Shown: positions 8,087 to 14,837, counted from the stretch's first letter. The stretch: DNA of 64,000 nt from Candidatus Saccharimonadota bacterium (GCA_017480035.1 JAFVBJ010000002.1:248001-312000), one strand, 5' to 3'. Numbers and translations: made by a program. The notes: a model not told the origin generated them from the sequence alone.

Positions 8087-8622
8087 TATTTCTTACCTGC
8101 CTTTCCAGCCTTGCGGACGATATATTCGTCAACATATTTAATACCTTTACCCTTGTATGGTTCAGGTTTCTTCAAAGCACGGATCTCTGCTGCGACTTGG
8201 CCGACTTTTTGTTTGTCAATGCCAGAAACAGTGATTTCCATCTTATCAGTTTTAAGTTCGACACCTTCTGGAGCGGTATATTTCACAGGGTGTGAAAAAC
8301 CGAGTGCCATTTCGATTTGTTTGCCACCGCCAGAAAGACGGAAGCCAACACCGTTGATTTCGAGTTTTTTCTCAAAACCTTTAGTGACGCCTTCGACAGC
8401 GTTTTGGAGTAAGGCGCGTTGAAGACCATGCCAAGCTTTCGACTTTGGCTCGTCATCTTTGCGGGTTACTACGATTTTGTTTTCTTCTACCTTTGTGGTA
8501 GTGTTCTGTTGAACAGGGACAGTGAGCGTGCCTTTTGGGCCTGCGACAGTAATATCTTTGTCGCCGACCGTGATTGTCACGCCTGCTGGAATGTCAACAG
8601 GTAGTTTTCCGATACGACTCAT
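8086..8622 (-). CDS. rplF: 50S ribosomal protein L6
   Basis: A 178-residue L6 of normal length. It begins MSRIGKLPVDIPAGVTI, has two repeated L6 folds, and contains the C-terminal PEPYKGKGIKYVDEYIVRK signature. L6 sits near the GTPase centre. In nearly all bacteria it directly follows S8; here S8 is about 20 kb away and rplF has its own promoter and AAGGAAG ribosome-binding site. Confidence 0.98.
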   Translation of the reverse strand: MSRIGKLPVDIPAGVTITVGDKDITVAGPKGTLTVPVQQNTTTKVEENKIVVTRKDDEPKSKAWHGLQRALLQNAVEGVTKGFEKKLEINGVGFRLSGGGKQIEMALGFSHPVKYTAPEGVELKTDKMEITVSGIDKQKVGQVAAEIRALKKPEPYKGKGIKYVDEYIVRKAGKAGKK

Positions 8623-8654
8623 TAAAAAACTTCCTTTTAGTTAATATCCCCGTC

Positions 8655-8683
8655 ATTTTATCATAAAATTCGGATTTTTGCAA
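8655..8683 (-). promoter_or_regulatory. Promoter for the L6-L18-S5-L15 unit
   Basis: TTGCAA and TAAAAT are separated by 17 bp, with an extended -10 TGA. It gives a leader of about 25 nt before rplF. It replaces read-through from S8. Confidence 0.75.
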
Positions 8684-8706
8684 GGATTTCAGGCGGGATT
8701 TTGAGA

Positions 8707-8732
8707 TAAAAAAAGACGCTTTTTCAAGCGGC
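8707..8732 (-). terminator. Terminator after the tRNA-Asp-like gene
   Basis: On the minus strand CGCTT-GAAA-AAGCG is followed by a run of seven T residues, 5 nt after the encoded CCA end. Confidence 0.8.
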
Positions 8733-8736
8733 TTAT

Positions 8737-8814
8737 TGGCGGATCTGACTAGACTCGAACTTGCGACATGTGCCGTGACATGGGCAGTGCTCTAACCTAT
8801 TGAGCTACGAATCC
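8737..8814 (-). tRNA. tRNA-Asp(GTC)-like gene with 8-nt anticodon loop and stem mismatches
   Basis: The cloverleaf is recognisable: D-stem GCTC/GAGC is perfect, the T-loop TTCGAGT is canonical, and a CCA end is encoded. The anticodon arm reads CTGCC-CATGTCAC-GGCAC, so the loop has eight bases with GTC after a T. There are mismatches at 6-67 (C/A), 27-43 (C/C) and 51-63 (A/A). It has a promoter and terminator of its own. Either it is an unusual functional tRNA or a decaying copy. Asp identity is inferred from the GTC triplet only. Confidence 0.65.
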
Positions 8815-8830
8815 ATCGTGGACTTTTTAT

Positions 8831-8858
8831 ACTATAACTTATGTTTTGGATATTTCAA
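8831..8858 (-). promoter_or_regulatory. Promoter for the tRNA-Asp-like gene
   Basis: TTGAAA and TATAGT are separated by 16 bp, ending 17 nt before the first tRNA base. Confidence 0.6.
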
Positions 8859-8866
8859 GAGCAAAC

Positions 8867-8894
8867 TTGAGAAAACGTGGCGGCGGGTTAAAAT
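8867..8894 (+). promoter_or_regulatory. Promoter for the tRNA-Pro gene
   Basis: TTGAGA and TAAAAT are separated by 16 bp. The predicted start is about 5 nt before the tRNA 5' end. Confidence 0.6.
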
Positions 8895-8905
8895 TAGAGT
8901 GGCGT

Positions 8906-8981
8906 CAAAGTATGGCGCAGTTGGTAGCGCGCAGCGTTCGGGACACTGAGGACGTCGGTTCAAGTCCGATTACCCTGACCA
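8906..8981 (+). tRNA. tRNA-Pro(CGG) with three A/C mismatches
   Basis: It is a 76-nt cloverleaf with encoded CCA. The D-stem GCGC/GCGC is perfect, the anticodon loop is TTCGGGA (CGG, Pro), the T-arm is GTCGG-TTCAAGT-CCGAT, and the C1-G72 pair is typical of tRNA-Pro. The acceptor stem CAAAGTA/TACCCTG has A/C mismatches at 3-70 and 4-69, and the anticodon stem has C/A at 30-40. Length, loops and promoter argue for a real gene; three mismatches of the same kind are unusual. Confidence 0.75.
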
Positions 8982-9001
8982 TTTTTGTCAATATCTGTTT
9001 A

Positions 9002-9030
9002 TTGACAAAAAACTGCTACCTTGATATAAT
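9002..9030 (+). promoter_or_regulatory. Consensus promoter of a candidate small RNA
   Basis: A perfect TTGACA and TATAAT are spaced by exactly 17 bp. The next feature is a structured non-coding stretch ending in a terminator. Confidence 0.85.
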
Positions 9031-9035
9031 TAATG

Positions 9036-9126
9036 TGTGCTTGTTTGAGCGCAAGCTCGTGTCTCCGCTATGAATTCTACGCGGGAAATGCAGGCACACT
9101 AAAAGAGACGACCTTGAGTCGCCTTT
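9036..9126 (+). ncRNA. Candidate small structured RNA of unknown family
   Basis: From the predicted start, a terminal stem GTGTGC/GCACAC (9035-9040 with 9094-9099) closes a domain with two hairpins. These are GAGC-GCAA-GCTC and CCGC...GCGG, and GAAA follows the second. A terminator GACGAC-CTTGA-GTCGCC with a T-run ends the unit at about 9126. No open frame of useful length lies inside. I looked for the SRP GGAAGGAAGC-type core and hammerhead or riboswitch cores and did not find them. Confidence 0.65.
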
Positions 9127-9237
9127 TTTAGATTCTATTTTTCTTGTAATATCGAATGCTATAGAAATGGAGATTGCCGCCTTCGCCAATCCTTCTCGCG
9201 ATTACAGATACGGCAGTTTTATCGTTGAGCCGATATG

Positions 9238-9557
9238 TCAGTTCATAATATAGACTGGCTTACGATATTTATTTTCATCTGGGCTCATTATTCTTTCTTC
9301 AGAGCCAAAGTCTTTCGCAAAACGAATCACTCTTCTTGCATAAGACATAAGATTGAGACGCATTCTCTGGTCACTCTCTTTTCTGATCTTGTTTCGCCCG
9401 TTGTGAGTTAAGTGATAAAACCCATTTTGTTAAAATGGACGAGCTCGTCGTTTAGCAAAGGGCATTTTACGGGTTCAAGACGTTTATATTCGAGACGTTT
9501 CAGCTCAATGAGCTCTCTTATACTTAATTTACTTGTATCAACACGAAATTTTTCCAT
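9238..9557 (-). pseudogene. Small gene with a -1 frame change (about 106 aa if joined)
   Basis: An ATG at 9557 with AAGGA 6 nt upstream opens a frame starting MEKFRVDTSKLSIRELIELK. It stops after 49 codons at 9411-9413. Moving to the -1 frame at the GGGTTTT at about 9417-9423 continues without stop for 59 more residues (YHLTHNGRNKIRKESDQRMR onward) to a TGA at 9238. The join falls on G-GGT-TTT in the zero frame, which fits the X-XXY-YYZ pattern of programmed -1 frameshifting. A simple loss of one T is the other explanation. The family is not recognised; the second half is rich in basic helices. Confidence 0.6.
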
Positions 9558-9624
9558 AATTTTCCTTTTTTGTTTAACTTTTACCTCTGTTTTAACGGTT
9601 AAAGAAAATTATATCACACTAAAC

Positions 9625-9652
9625 TTGACATGTAAATAAATTATTTTATAAT
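9625..9652 (+). promoter_or_regulatory. Consensus-like plus-strand promoter
   Basis: TTGACA and TATAAT are separated by 16 bp. It points into 9660-9767, which holds only a 30-codon frame before the convergent end of the defence-like operon. Confidence 0.6.
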
Positions 9653-9670
9653 ACTTATGCTTATCAATTG

Positions 9671-9763
9671 ATGACAAAAGATGACGGGGATTTTCCCGCC
9701 GAACGATGGGACCAAAGACCTTTTAGTCAGACTCTACATTTTTATAACGTACCGTTAACATAA
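9671..9763 (+). CDS. Possible 30-residue peptide or small-RNA region
   Basis: An ATG frame of 30 residues, starting MTKDDGDFPAERWD, lies just downstream of the promoter at 9625. It has no Shine-Dalgarno sequence, and the stop overlaps the tail of the neighbouring convergent operon. It may be a peptide, an untranslated small RNA or nothing. Confidence 0.25.
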   Translation: MTKDDGDFPAERWDQRPFSQTLHFYNVPLT

Positions 9764-9767
9764 AGTG

Positions 9768-10355
9768 TCAAGAGTAAATTATACTATATCGCTGTTCATT
9801 TAATTCTTTAATTGCTTTAATCGCACTCTTTCCTAAACGCTCTATAACCTTTTCATCTAGATTTATTGTAGAATTAATAATCGTATTATCGTATAATTCG
9901 ACTTGATCTATGTCAGCCCATATAGTCGAGCATGTCTTTAACGTCTTTATATACTTAGAATACTTCTCTTTGAGTTCCTTATATGCTCCATTAGCATGTT
10001 TAATTGCATTCGATAGGATTCGGAGTTCCTCATAGTTTACTCTAATATCATATCTTCCGTAAAAAGAGATTACCCTTTTCATGGAGGTATTTTTATTCTT
10101 TTCATTTAAGGCTATAGCATCCATTTTTGCATATTTTATAACCTCTTGCTCGACCATTTCGCGCATTAGAATAATTAGCGCACACTTAAGTTGGTATTCA
10201 AAGTCATCTATATATATTCTTCTAGCTATAGAGTCCTTGTCATCTAGACTATGTTCTTTTTCGGCTCTAAAAAGTACTGCTACCTTATCATTATATGCAT
10301 CCATTATGAATTTTATTTTGTTCGTAAATAATTCAGTTTCTCTGATTTTAGTCAT
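9768..10355 (-). CDS. Third gene of the AAA/subtilase operon: HEPN-like helical protein
   Basis: A 195-residue, highly charged, mostly helical protein with no signal peptide. The segment RVNYEELRILSNAIKHANGA resembles the Rx..N.xKHA signature seen in HEPN-type and related small proteins of defence loci, but I cannot place it firmly in a family. Its start overlaps the end of the subtilase gene by 8 nt, so it is translationally coupled and should act with the ATPase and protease. It could be a toxin, an adaptor or the protease substrate. Confidence 0.7.
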   Translation of the reverse strand: MTKIRETELFTNKIKFIMDAYNDKVAVLFRAEKEHSLDDKDSIARRIYIDDFEYQLKCALIILMREMVEQEVIKYAKMDAIALNEKNKNTSMKRVISFYGRYDIRVNYEELRILSNAIKHANGAYKELKEKYSKYIKTLKTCSTIWADIDQVELYDNTIINSTINLDEKVIERLGKSAIKAIKELNEQRYSIIYS

Positions 10356-12606
10356 CGAATTCTATTTCTTGTTGGAGATGATTATCAAGCTCTATGCGGT
10401 TCTCAATATCAATTTCATTAACGACAAAATGTCTCAATCGGCACAATTGCATAAAAACATCGCTTCTGTTCTGGCCATGTAATTCCTTCAATGTTATAAC
10501 TATTCCTACGTTGATTTTTTTATCTTCAGATTTGCTATTCCTATTAGCAAGTTTAATATCTACGCCCCATGATTGATCGCCAAATCTAGATTTATCCCTG
10601 AGTCTTGGCGAATAGTTTTGGACTATTGTCTTAACATTATCCCATTTTCTGAATAGCTTTCTAGAATCTTCTTCATATGTAAAGTGCCCTAGTTCGTATT
10701 GCTGATCGTCATTTATTGCCTTAATATGTCCAGACATACCGTCTTTCTTTACTCGTCCGAACTTGAAGTCAAGTTCTGTATTCGTGTAATCGACGCCCTG
10801 GTTTCTTGAGCAATCAGTAGCATAGCACATTGTCGCTTTTGCGATAAACGGAAATTTTTCATTAACAGTTGGCATCGGAATGTCATATAGGTAAGTACGA
10901 TACGAGCTAATATTTATATTGAAATAAAATTTTATTTCATCTCTCTTGGAGTTGATTACATCTTCTATTCTGGTTGGTACAATTCCGTATCCATAATAAT
11001 CCGGCTCTTTTTTAGCTACATCAGTAGGATCCCAAGATATGGCTGAATCGATAATCAATGCTTTAGCAACTGGTACCGAGAGATTCATTTTGTCTATAAG
11101 GTATGCCATTTTACGAGATATCCAAGGTGCTGCAAACGACGTTCCGTAGCTTTTTCGCGTTCCGAGAAAGCCATAAACGGTCATTTCATCACCAACATCT
11201 CCACCAAAGACGCATACATCTGGTTTTTGAAAGAATGCCAGCACAGGACCTTTTCTAGCATAACTAACCTTCTTATTCATTGAATTAACAGCATTTACAA
11301 CAAGTGAATTAATTGAATCCGCGGGTGCTCCAATCTTTTTATTATTTTTTCCTTCAATAAAATTAGTACCAGCAATGACAAAAATAATATTTCTATTTTC
11401 CGATTGAATCTCATCTAGTTTTGCAGCCAAAAAAGAGATCGAATTAGGGTCTGCTTCCAAAATTGAGCCCAGACTTATATTCCATACATGGATATCTGGA
11501 TTTTCAGACAACCATTCGTCTATGTGTTTTACAATTGTATGTACACTTACACTGCCATCTGTGGCGACGCCAAAATGTTTGACACGAAAACTCCCGCACC
11601 CGTCGTCAAGACGAGGGTTCAGTCTTGGTCCGTCCACAATTATTGATGTCACAGCGGTGCCATGATAATAGTCCCTTTCTTCTAGCTTTATTCCCTCATG
11701 GTTAAGGACGTTTTCATACTCAACCCAATCCTTAAAATATACCGTATTTTTAAACTGCGTATCAATAACGCCAATTATAGGTTCGTTTTTAGGATCTTTT
11801 ATAAAATATGATTGATCCTCATTACTAGCCATGGACGGTATTTCAGGAATTTCAGAAATGTCTTTTACGTCCATAGACACAAGATATGGGGCGTTCTTCT
11901 CCAGTATCTTCTGCTGCAGTGGGGTTAATAAAACGCTTCCATCTATTATATCATTGCTATTTATTATAGTGCTTAACCCAGCTATTCTTAACAGCTTATC
12001 CATGTCGTCAATATTGTAGAAAGTCACAATTTTACCTTCATTGCTTGATCTAAAACTTTTCGGGATACTAAAGCTCTCAACGTAATTAGCATCCACAATA
12101 ATGCGGATAAATACTGACTTGCTCAATTGGAATTCCGCTAAATCATCACAGTTATCTTTATGTTGCAAATCAAAATCAATAAGACTCTCTCGGTCAAATA
12201 TGTCATACCCACAGTTTTGCATATACTCAATACATTGATTTATCCGCACTATAGTTTTTTCTAAGTACTCCATCGACAATGCATAAGAGATTATATGTTT
12301 ATTTGTTCCTGTTTTAAATTTTGCTCCTACGATATCATTATTTGACGGCATGTTACCCGGAAAGAATAAGAGTTTTTCGATGCGCCTACTTTTTGCTATT
12401 GTTTTATTGTAATGAGCGTCGACTATTATCTTTTCTAAATCTTTCGATTTGTTACTCCAATATTTTTCTACATTAACCAAGTCTTTCTTAAGACCAATCA
12501 GACTTTCAACAGTAACACTACCATCAGCAGGTAGTTCCGGCGTTCCCGGCTTACTATAGTTCTTTGAACTCGAAAAATTTGCCTTTAGCTCAATTAAGTT
12601 TGGCAT
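10348..12606 (-). CDS. Subtilisin-like (S8) protease of an IetAS-like pair
   Basis: A 752-residue cytoplasmic subtilase without signal peptide. About 270 residues of unknown N-terminal domain precede the protease domain. The catalytic triad is intact: Asp282 in GVIDTQ, His315 in YYHGTAV and Ser490 in YGTSFAAP, with an oxyanion Asn near 415 in IAGTNF. A C-terminal domain of about 200 residues follows. The preceding gene is an AAA ATPase and overlaps it by 17 nt. AAA ATPase plus S8 protease is the layout of the IetAS exclusion/anti-phage system. That function is inferred from architecture. Confidence 0.88.
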   Translation of the reverse strand: MPNLIELKANFSSSKNYSKPGTPELPADGSVTVESLIGLKKDLVNVEKYWSNKSKDLEKIIVDAHYNKTIAKSRRIEKLLFFPGNMPSNNDIVGAKFKTGTNKHIISYALSMEYLEKTIVRINQCIEYMQNCGYDIFDRESLIDFDLQHKDNCDDLAEFQLSKSVFIRIIVDANYVESFSIPKSFRSSNEGKIVTFYNIDDMDKLLRIAGLSTIINSNDIIDGSVLLTPLQQKILEKNAPYLVSMDVKDISEIPEIPSMASNEDQSYFIKDPKNEPIIGVIDTQFKNTVYFKDWVEYENVLNHEGIKLEERDYYHGTAVTSIIVDGPRLNPRLDDGCGSFRVKHFGVATDGSVSVHTIVKHIDEWLSENPDIHVWNISLGSILEADPNSISFLAAKLDEIQSENRNIIFVIAGTNFIEGKNNKKIGAPADSINSLVVNAVNSMNKKVSYARKGPVLAFFQKPDVCVFGGDVGDEMTVYGFLGTRKSYGTSFAAPWISRKMAYLIDKMNLSVPVAKALIIDSAISWDPTDVAKKEPDYYGYGIVPTRIEDVINSKRDEIKFYFNINISSYRTYLYDIPMPTVNEKFPFIAKATMCYATDCSRNQGVDYTNTELDFKFGRVKKDGMSGHIKAINDDQQYELGHFTYEEDSRKLFRKWDNVKTIVQNYSPRLRDKSRFGDQSWGVDIKLANRNSKSEDKKINVGIVITLKELHGQNRSDVFMQLCRLRHFVVNEIDIENRIELDNHLQQEIEFDD

Positions 12607-13651
12607 GCTCTTTTATCCTTCTACTAACACTACTCTTGGAAATTCCCGTTATCTGCTCAATCTCCCTTAGCGTAAATCCAACGTCACTTAGCTGTTTTTC
12701 ATCTATAGATATTTTTATCGCCATCCTCTTAATAAGTTCCGACAGCAAGCTAGATGAGTTGTTTTTTTCCGACAATGCAACAGTGACCCTTATTAAATTT
12801 TTAAGTTCACCAGGGCTGGGCATATCGTCTACAAGATTAAAGATTTTTCTTGATACTTTTTCTATGCTATTTATAGATTTATGTTGGTCTTTGATCTCTT
12901 TTAACAACATTTTAATTGCTAAATCAATTAGGTCATTTTTTGTGTAGCGGTCGAAATCAACAACCATATCAAATCTACGCATAAGTGCACGATCCATATG
13001 GTCTTTTAGGTTTGTTGTAGCTATTATAGTAATGTTACTACTTAAGTTATCTAATCCCTGCAATATTTCAGTAGTAGCACGTCCCATTTCTCTATGATCA
13101 CGCTCGTTAACTCTATCCAATGCTATCGCATCGATCTCGTCAAAAACTATGATTATCCTGTTTTGGTTTGATAACGTGTTTATACAATCAAAAAGCCTTA
13201 ATATATTTTTCGCCGTTTGGCCTAGTTTGCTGTCAATAATTGTAGAAAAATCAACTGATAGTATTTCCCTGCCAGTAATTCGCCCGAGCTGTTTGACTGC
13301 CTCTGTCTTTCCTGTGCCCGGCGCACCAACGAACAAAAACTTATTTAGGAATGTTTTTTCATCATTTAGTATTTTACTAATGGCAACGATTTCGTCTGCT
13401 ATTACATCTGGTAAGTATAGAGGATCTGATGACTGAGGTAATATTCTAAAGAAATCCGGTAAAAGATAATTGAACTGGGGAGCTAGTGATACATTATCCG
13501 AAAGCAGAGATATTATATATTCAGATACAATCTCATCTCCTTCATTACTTAAGTCACACGCAATATTGTAGGCTTCATCTCGAAATGCCTTATCATCCCT
13601 TTCGACATGAGCCCTAATCAAGCTTGTTATACTTTGTTTTTTTATACCCAT
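12590..13651 (-). CDS. AAA ATPase with C-terminal HTH, IetA-like
   Basis: A 353-residue ATPase. Walker A is GAPGTGKT (about 109-116), Walker B is IIVFDEID (about 167-174), sensor-1 Asn is in TTNLKDH, and DRALMRRFD supplies the arginine-finger region. After the lid domain the last 30 residues form a helix-turn-helix (LREIEQITGISKSSVSRRIK), suggesting DNA binding or self-regulation. It opens the three-gene operon and overlaps the protease gene. The ATG lies 6 nt after the -10 box, so the mRNA should be leaderless. Confidence 0.9.
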   Translation of the reverse strand: MGIKKQSITSLIRAHVERDDKAFRDEAYNIACDLSNEGDEIVSEYIISLLSDNVSLAPQFNYLLPDFFRILPQSSDPLYLPDVIADEIVAISKILNDEKTFLNKFLFVGAPGTGKTEAVKQLGRITGREILSVDFSTIIDSKLGQTAKNILRLFDCINTLSNQNRIIIVFDEIDAIALDRVNERDHREMGRATTEILQGLDNLSSNITIIATTNLKDHMDRALMRRFDMVVDFDRYTKNDLIDLAIKMLLKEIKDQHKSINSIEKVSRKIFNLVDDMPSPGELKNLIRVTVALSEKNNSSSLLSELIKRMAIKISIDEKQLSDVGFTLREIEQITGISKSSVSRRIKEHAKLN

Positions 13652-13657
13652 GTCTAT

Positions 13658-13686
13658 ATATTAATTCTCAAGGCGAAAAAAGTCAA
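13658..13686 (-). promoter_or_regulatory. Promoter of the AAA/subtilase operon (leaderless)
   Basis: TTGACT and TAATAT are separated by 17 bp. Only ATAGAC separates the -10 from the ATG, so transcription should begin at or next to the start codon. Confidence 0.8.
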
Positions 13687-13745
13687 CATTTTGGGACAGT
13701 TTTCGTTAATGTGGCGACTTTTTTTACTTTTTTTGGAAATAAACC

Positions 13746-13774
13746 TTGTATTTACTTGAACACCATGTTATGAT
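13746..13774 (+). promoter_or_regulatory. Plus-strand promoter upstream of the Cys/His-rich small gene
   Basis: TTGTAT and TATGAT are separated by 17 bp. The transcript would run through a 9-codon frame and a GC-rich hairpin toward the gene at 13965. Confidence 0.55.
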
Positions 13775-13795
13775 GTTCTTAGGTCGAGAGGTAAT

Positions 13796-13825
13796 ATGCC
13801 TTGGAACCGCAAGGTTAACAATTAG
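13796..13825 (+). CDS. Possible 9-residue leader peptide
   Basis: ATG with AGAGGT 5 nt upstream encodes MPWNRKVNN and a stop. A small hairpin CCTTG-GAAC-CGCAAGG overlaps it, and a strong hairpin at 13836-13867 follows. The arrangement is like an attenuation leader for the gene at 13965. No more than suggestive. Confidence 0.35.
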   Translation: MPWNRKVNN

Positions 13826-13830
13826 GTATA

Positions 13831-13900
13831 GAAAAACGCCGTCTCATGAATTGGTCGATGGCGGCGTCTTCCAGATAAGAAACGTTGTAGTGCTTCTTAA
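13831..13900 (-). ncRNA. Candidate small RNA, antisense to the 13796-13860 leader
   Basis: A minus-strand promoter at 13906-13934 directs a roughly 70-nt transcript. It contains a TTCCA...TGGAA hairpin and ends in a terminator, stem ACGCCG/CGGCGT followed by TTTTTC (13832-13867). No open frame is present. It is convergent with and antisense to the plus-strand leader transcript. Confidence 0.6.
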
Positions 13901-13905
13901 TTGGA

Positions 13906-13934
13906 ATTATATACTTTTATTGTTGCTTTGTCAA
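13906..13934 (-). promoter_or_regulatory. Perfect consensus promoter of the antisense small RNA
   Basis: TTGACA and TATAAT are spaced by 17 bp, both hexamers perfect. Confidence 0.85.
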
Positions 13935-13964
13935 TATTAACTAACAAAAGAAAAAGCCTCAATT

Positions 13965-14207
13965 ATGGAGTTCTATTTTCTTAATTCGAACGAACAACCA
14001 CCAGAGAGTTCTACCCACAAGCATGAACATGAATTGCATCGAGTAGACTGTCCGTTCTTTCCAGACGAAAGTGAAAAATTTGGTCCATACAAGACGTCAC
14101 AAGAAGCACTCTTAGCAGCAAGGATCTGGACGTCGATGAAAGGATATGACTGGTTTGTCGACGGTTGTGCGGAATGCTGCCCTGAAATTGACAGCGATAA
14201 GCAATAA
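13965..14207 (+). CDS. Small Cys/His-rich protein of unknown function
   Basis: An 80-residue protein. The N-terminal part has HKHEHELHRVDCPFFPDE and the C-terminal part has FVDGCAECCPEID. The pattern of a His-x-x-x-Cys start, a central alanine-rich helix (SQEALLAARIW) and a closing DGC..CC occurs in small bacterial proteins of unknown role that probably bind a metal or hold a disulfide. It is one of few plus-strand genes in the block and ends at a strong symmetric terminator. The Shine-Dalgarno sequence is weak. Confidence 0.65.
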   Translation: MEFYFLNSNEQPPESSTHKHEHELHRVDCPFFPDESEKFGPYKTSQEALLAARIWTSMKGYDWFVDGCAECCPEIDSDKQ

Positions 14208-14210
14208 CAA

Positions 14211-14244
14211 AAAATATGCGCGAGATGCCTCGCGCATATTTTTT
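14211..14244. terminator. Symmetric terminator between convergent units
   Basis: A 14-bp perfect stem AAAATATGCGCGAG/CTCGCGCATATTTT has a 4-nt loop. It follows the plus-strand small gene and sits at the end of the minus-strand remnant, so it can serve both. Confidence 0.9.
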
Positions 14245-14419
14245 AATCTCTCGCGAACAAATCGCGCGTATAAACCTTGTTGTGTACATCGAGCAAGTCA
14301 TCGCTCAAACGGTTCGCCAGAATGACAGACGACATGCCCTTAAACTTGTCGATATTGTTTATGACGGGACGGCCATTGAATTCTGGCTCGTTAAGGCTAG
14401 CTCGTAGATCACAAATCAA
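14243..14419 (-). pseudogene. 3' remnant of a UDP-glucose/GDP-mannose dehydrogenase gene
   Basis: The minus strand reads EPEFNGRPVINNIDKFKG, then SSVILANRLSDDLLDV and KVYTRDLFARD before a TAA. This is the C-terminal end of the nucleotide-sugar 6-dehydrogenase family (Ugd-like), whose members typically end NRxxxxLxDVxxKVYTRDLFxxD. About 55 residues remain. An in-frame stop lies at 14420-14422 and no start codon is present, so the rest of the gene is missing. It marks the left edge of the polysaccharide locus and suggests deletion of a sugar-precursor gene. Confidence 0.8.
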
Positions 14420-14426
14420 TTACAAT

Positions 14427-14837
14427 TCAAGCTCTGATACCACGTGGGATTATTGCGTACCTTAACTCAGCCTGTTTTTTACCGTCATTATATCTGCAGT
14501 CAATGAGAATACCATTATCGTCGTCATTCATGCTTTGGATTACAGATTTAATTTCGCGGTCAAGACCATAGTAGATTTTTCTGTTCATTCTATCAATAAA
14601 TGGGCTAACAAGCATGTACAGCTCATGACTATCGATTTTCTTCCAAAACTCCTTTTCCGAGTCGGATGGATTTATATCTTTAATTATGAGAATTAGGCAT
14701 GAATCCGACAACAACTCGTCGTCTACGAGGCACCTAACGACATACCTCACTTCGTCCTCGAACTCTATTTTTCTATGGCACAAGTCTGGTTCTCCGACAG
14801 GCAACTTGATTTCTCGAAAATACTTTGTTCCTTTCAT
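14427..14837 (-). CDS. Hypothetical protein
   Basis: A 136-residue acidic soluble protein from the ATG at 14837, which has AAAGG upstream. A longer frame begins at 14879, but that codon lies inside a CATAAT -10-like box. Notable segments are DEVRYVVRCLVDDELLSD and a C-terminal KKQAELRYAIIPRGIRA. No signal peptide or membrane segment is present, and I do not recognise the family. It lies between the dehydrogenase remnant and the first glycosyltransferase. Confidence 0.6.
   Translation of the reverse strand: MKGTKYFREIKLPVGEPDLCHRKIEFEDEVRYVVRCLVDDELLSDSCLILIIKDINPSDSEKEFWKKIDSHELYMLVSPFIDRMNRKIYYGLDREIKSVIQSMNDDDNGILIDCRYNDGKKQAELRYAIIPRGIRA

Noticed and set aside
9036-9126. SRP (4.5S) RNA or a hammerhead ribozyme
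   Set aside because: The SRP tetraloop/asymmetric-loop core and the CUGAUGA core are both absent.
9412-9639. A plus-strand 75-residue frame across the frameshifted gene
   Set aside because: It is antisense to the better supported minus-strand gene, has no ribosome-binding site and is rich in Ser/Leu/Phe as expected for a shadow frame.
12590-12592. TGA recoded as an amino acid, as in Gracilibacteria/Absconditabacteria
   Set aside because: TGA is the natural end of several full-length genes here (for example the AAA ATPase), and conserved proteins contain no internal TGA.
13746-13940. A 64-residue plus-strand frame over the small-RNA region
   Set aside because: It starts within the plus-strand promoter and has no ribosome-binding site. 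The promoters and terminator explain the region better.
14216-14407. Plus-strand 63-residue frame over the dehydrogenase remnant
   Set aside because: The minus-strand frame shows the recognisable C-terminal family motif, so the plus frame is a shadow.
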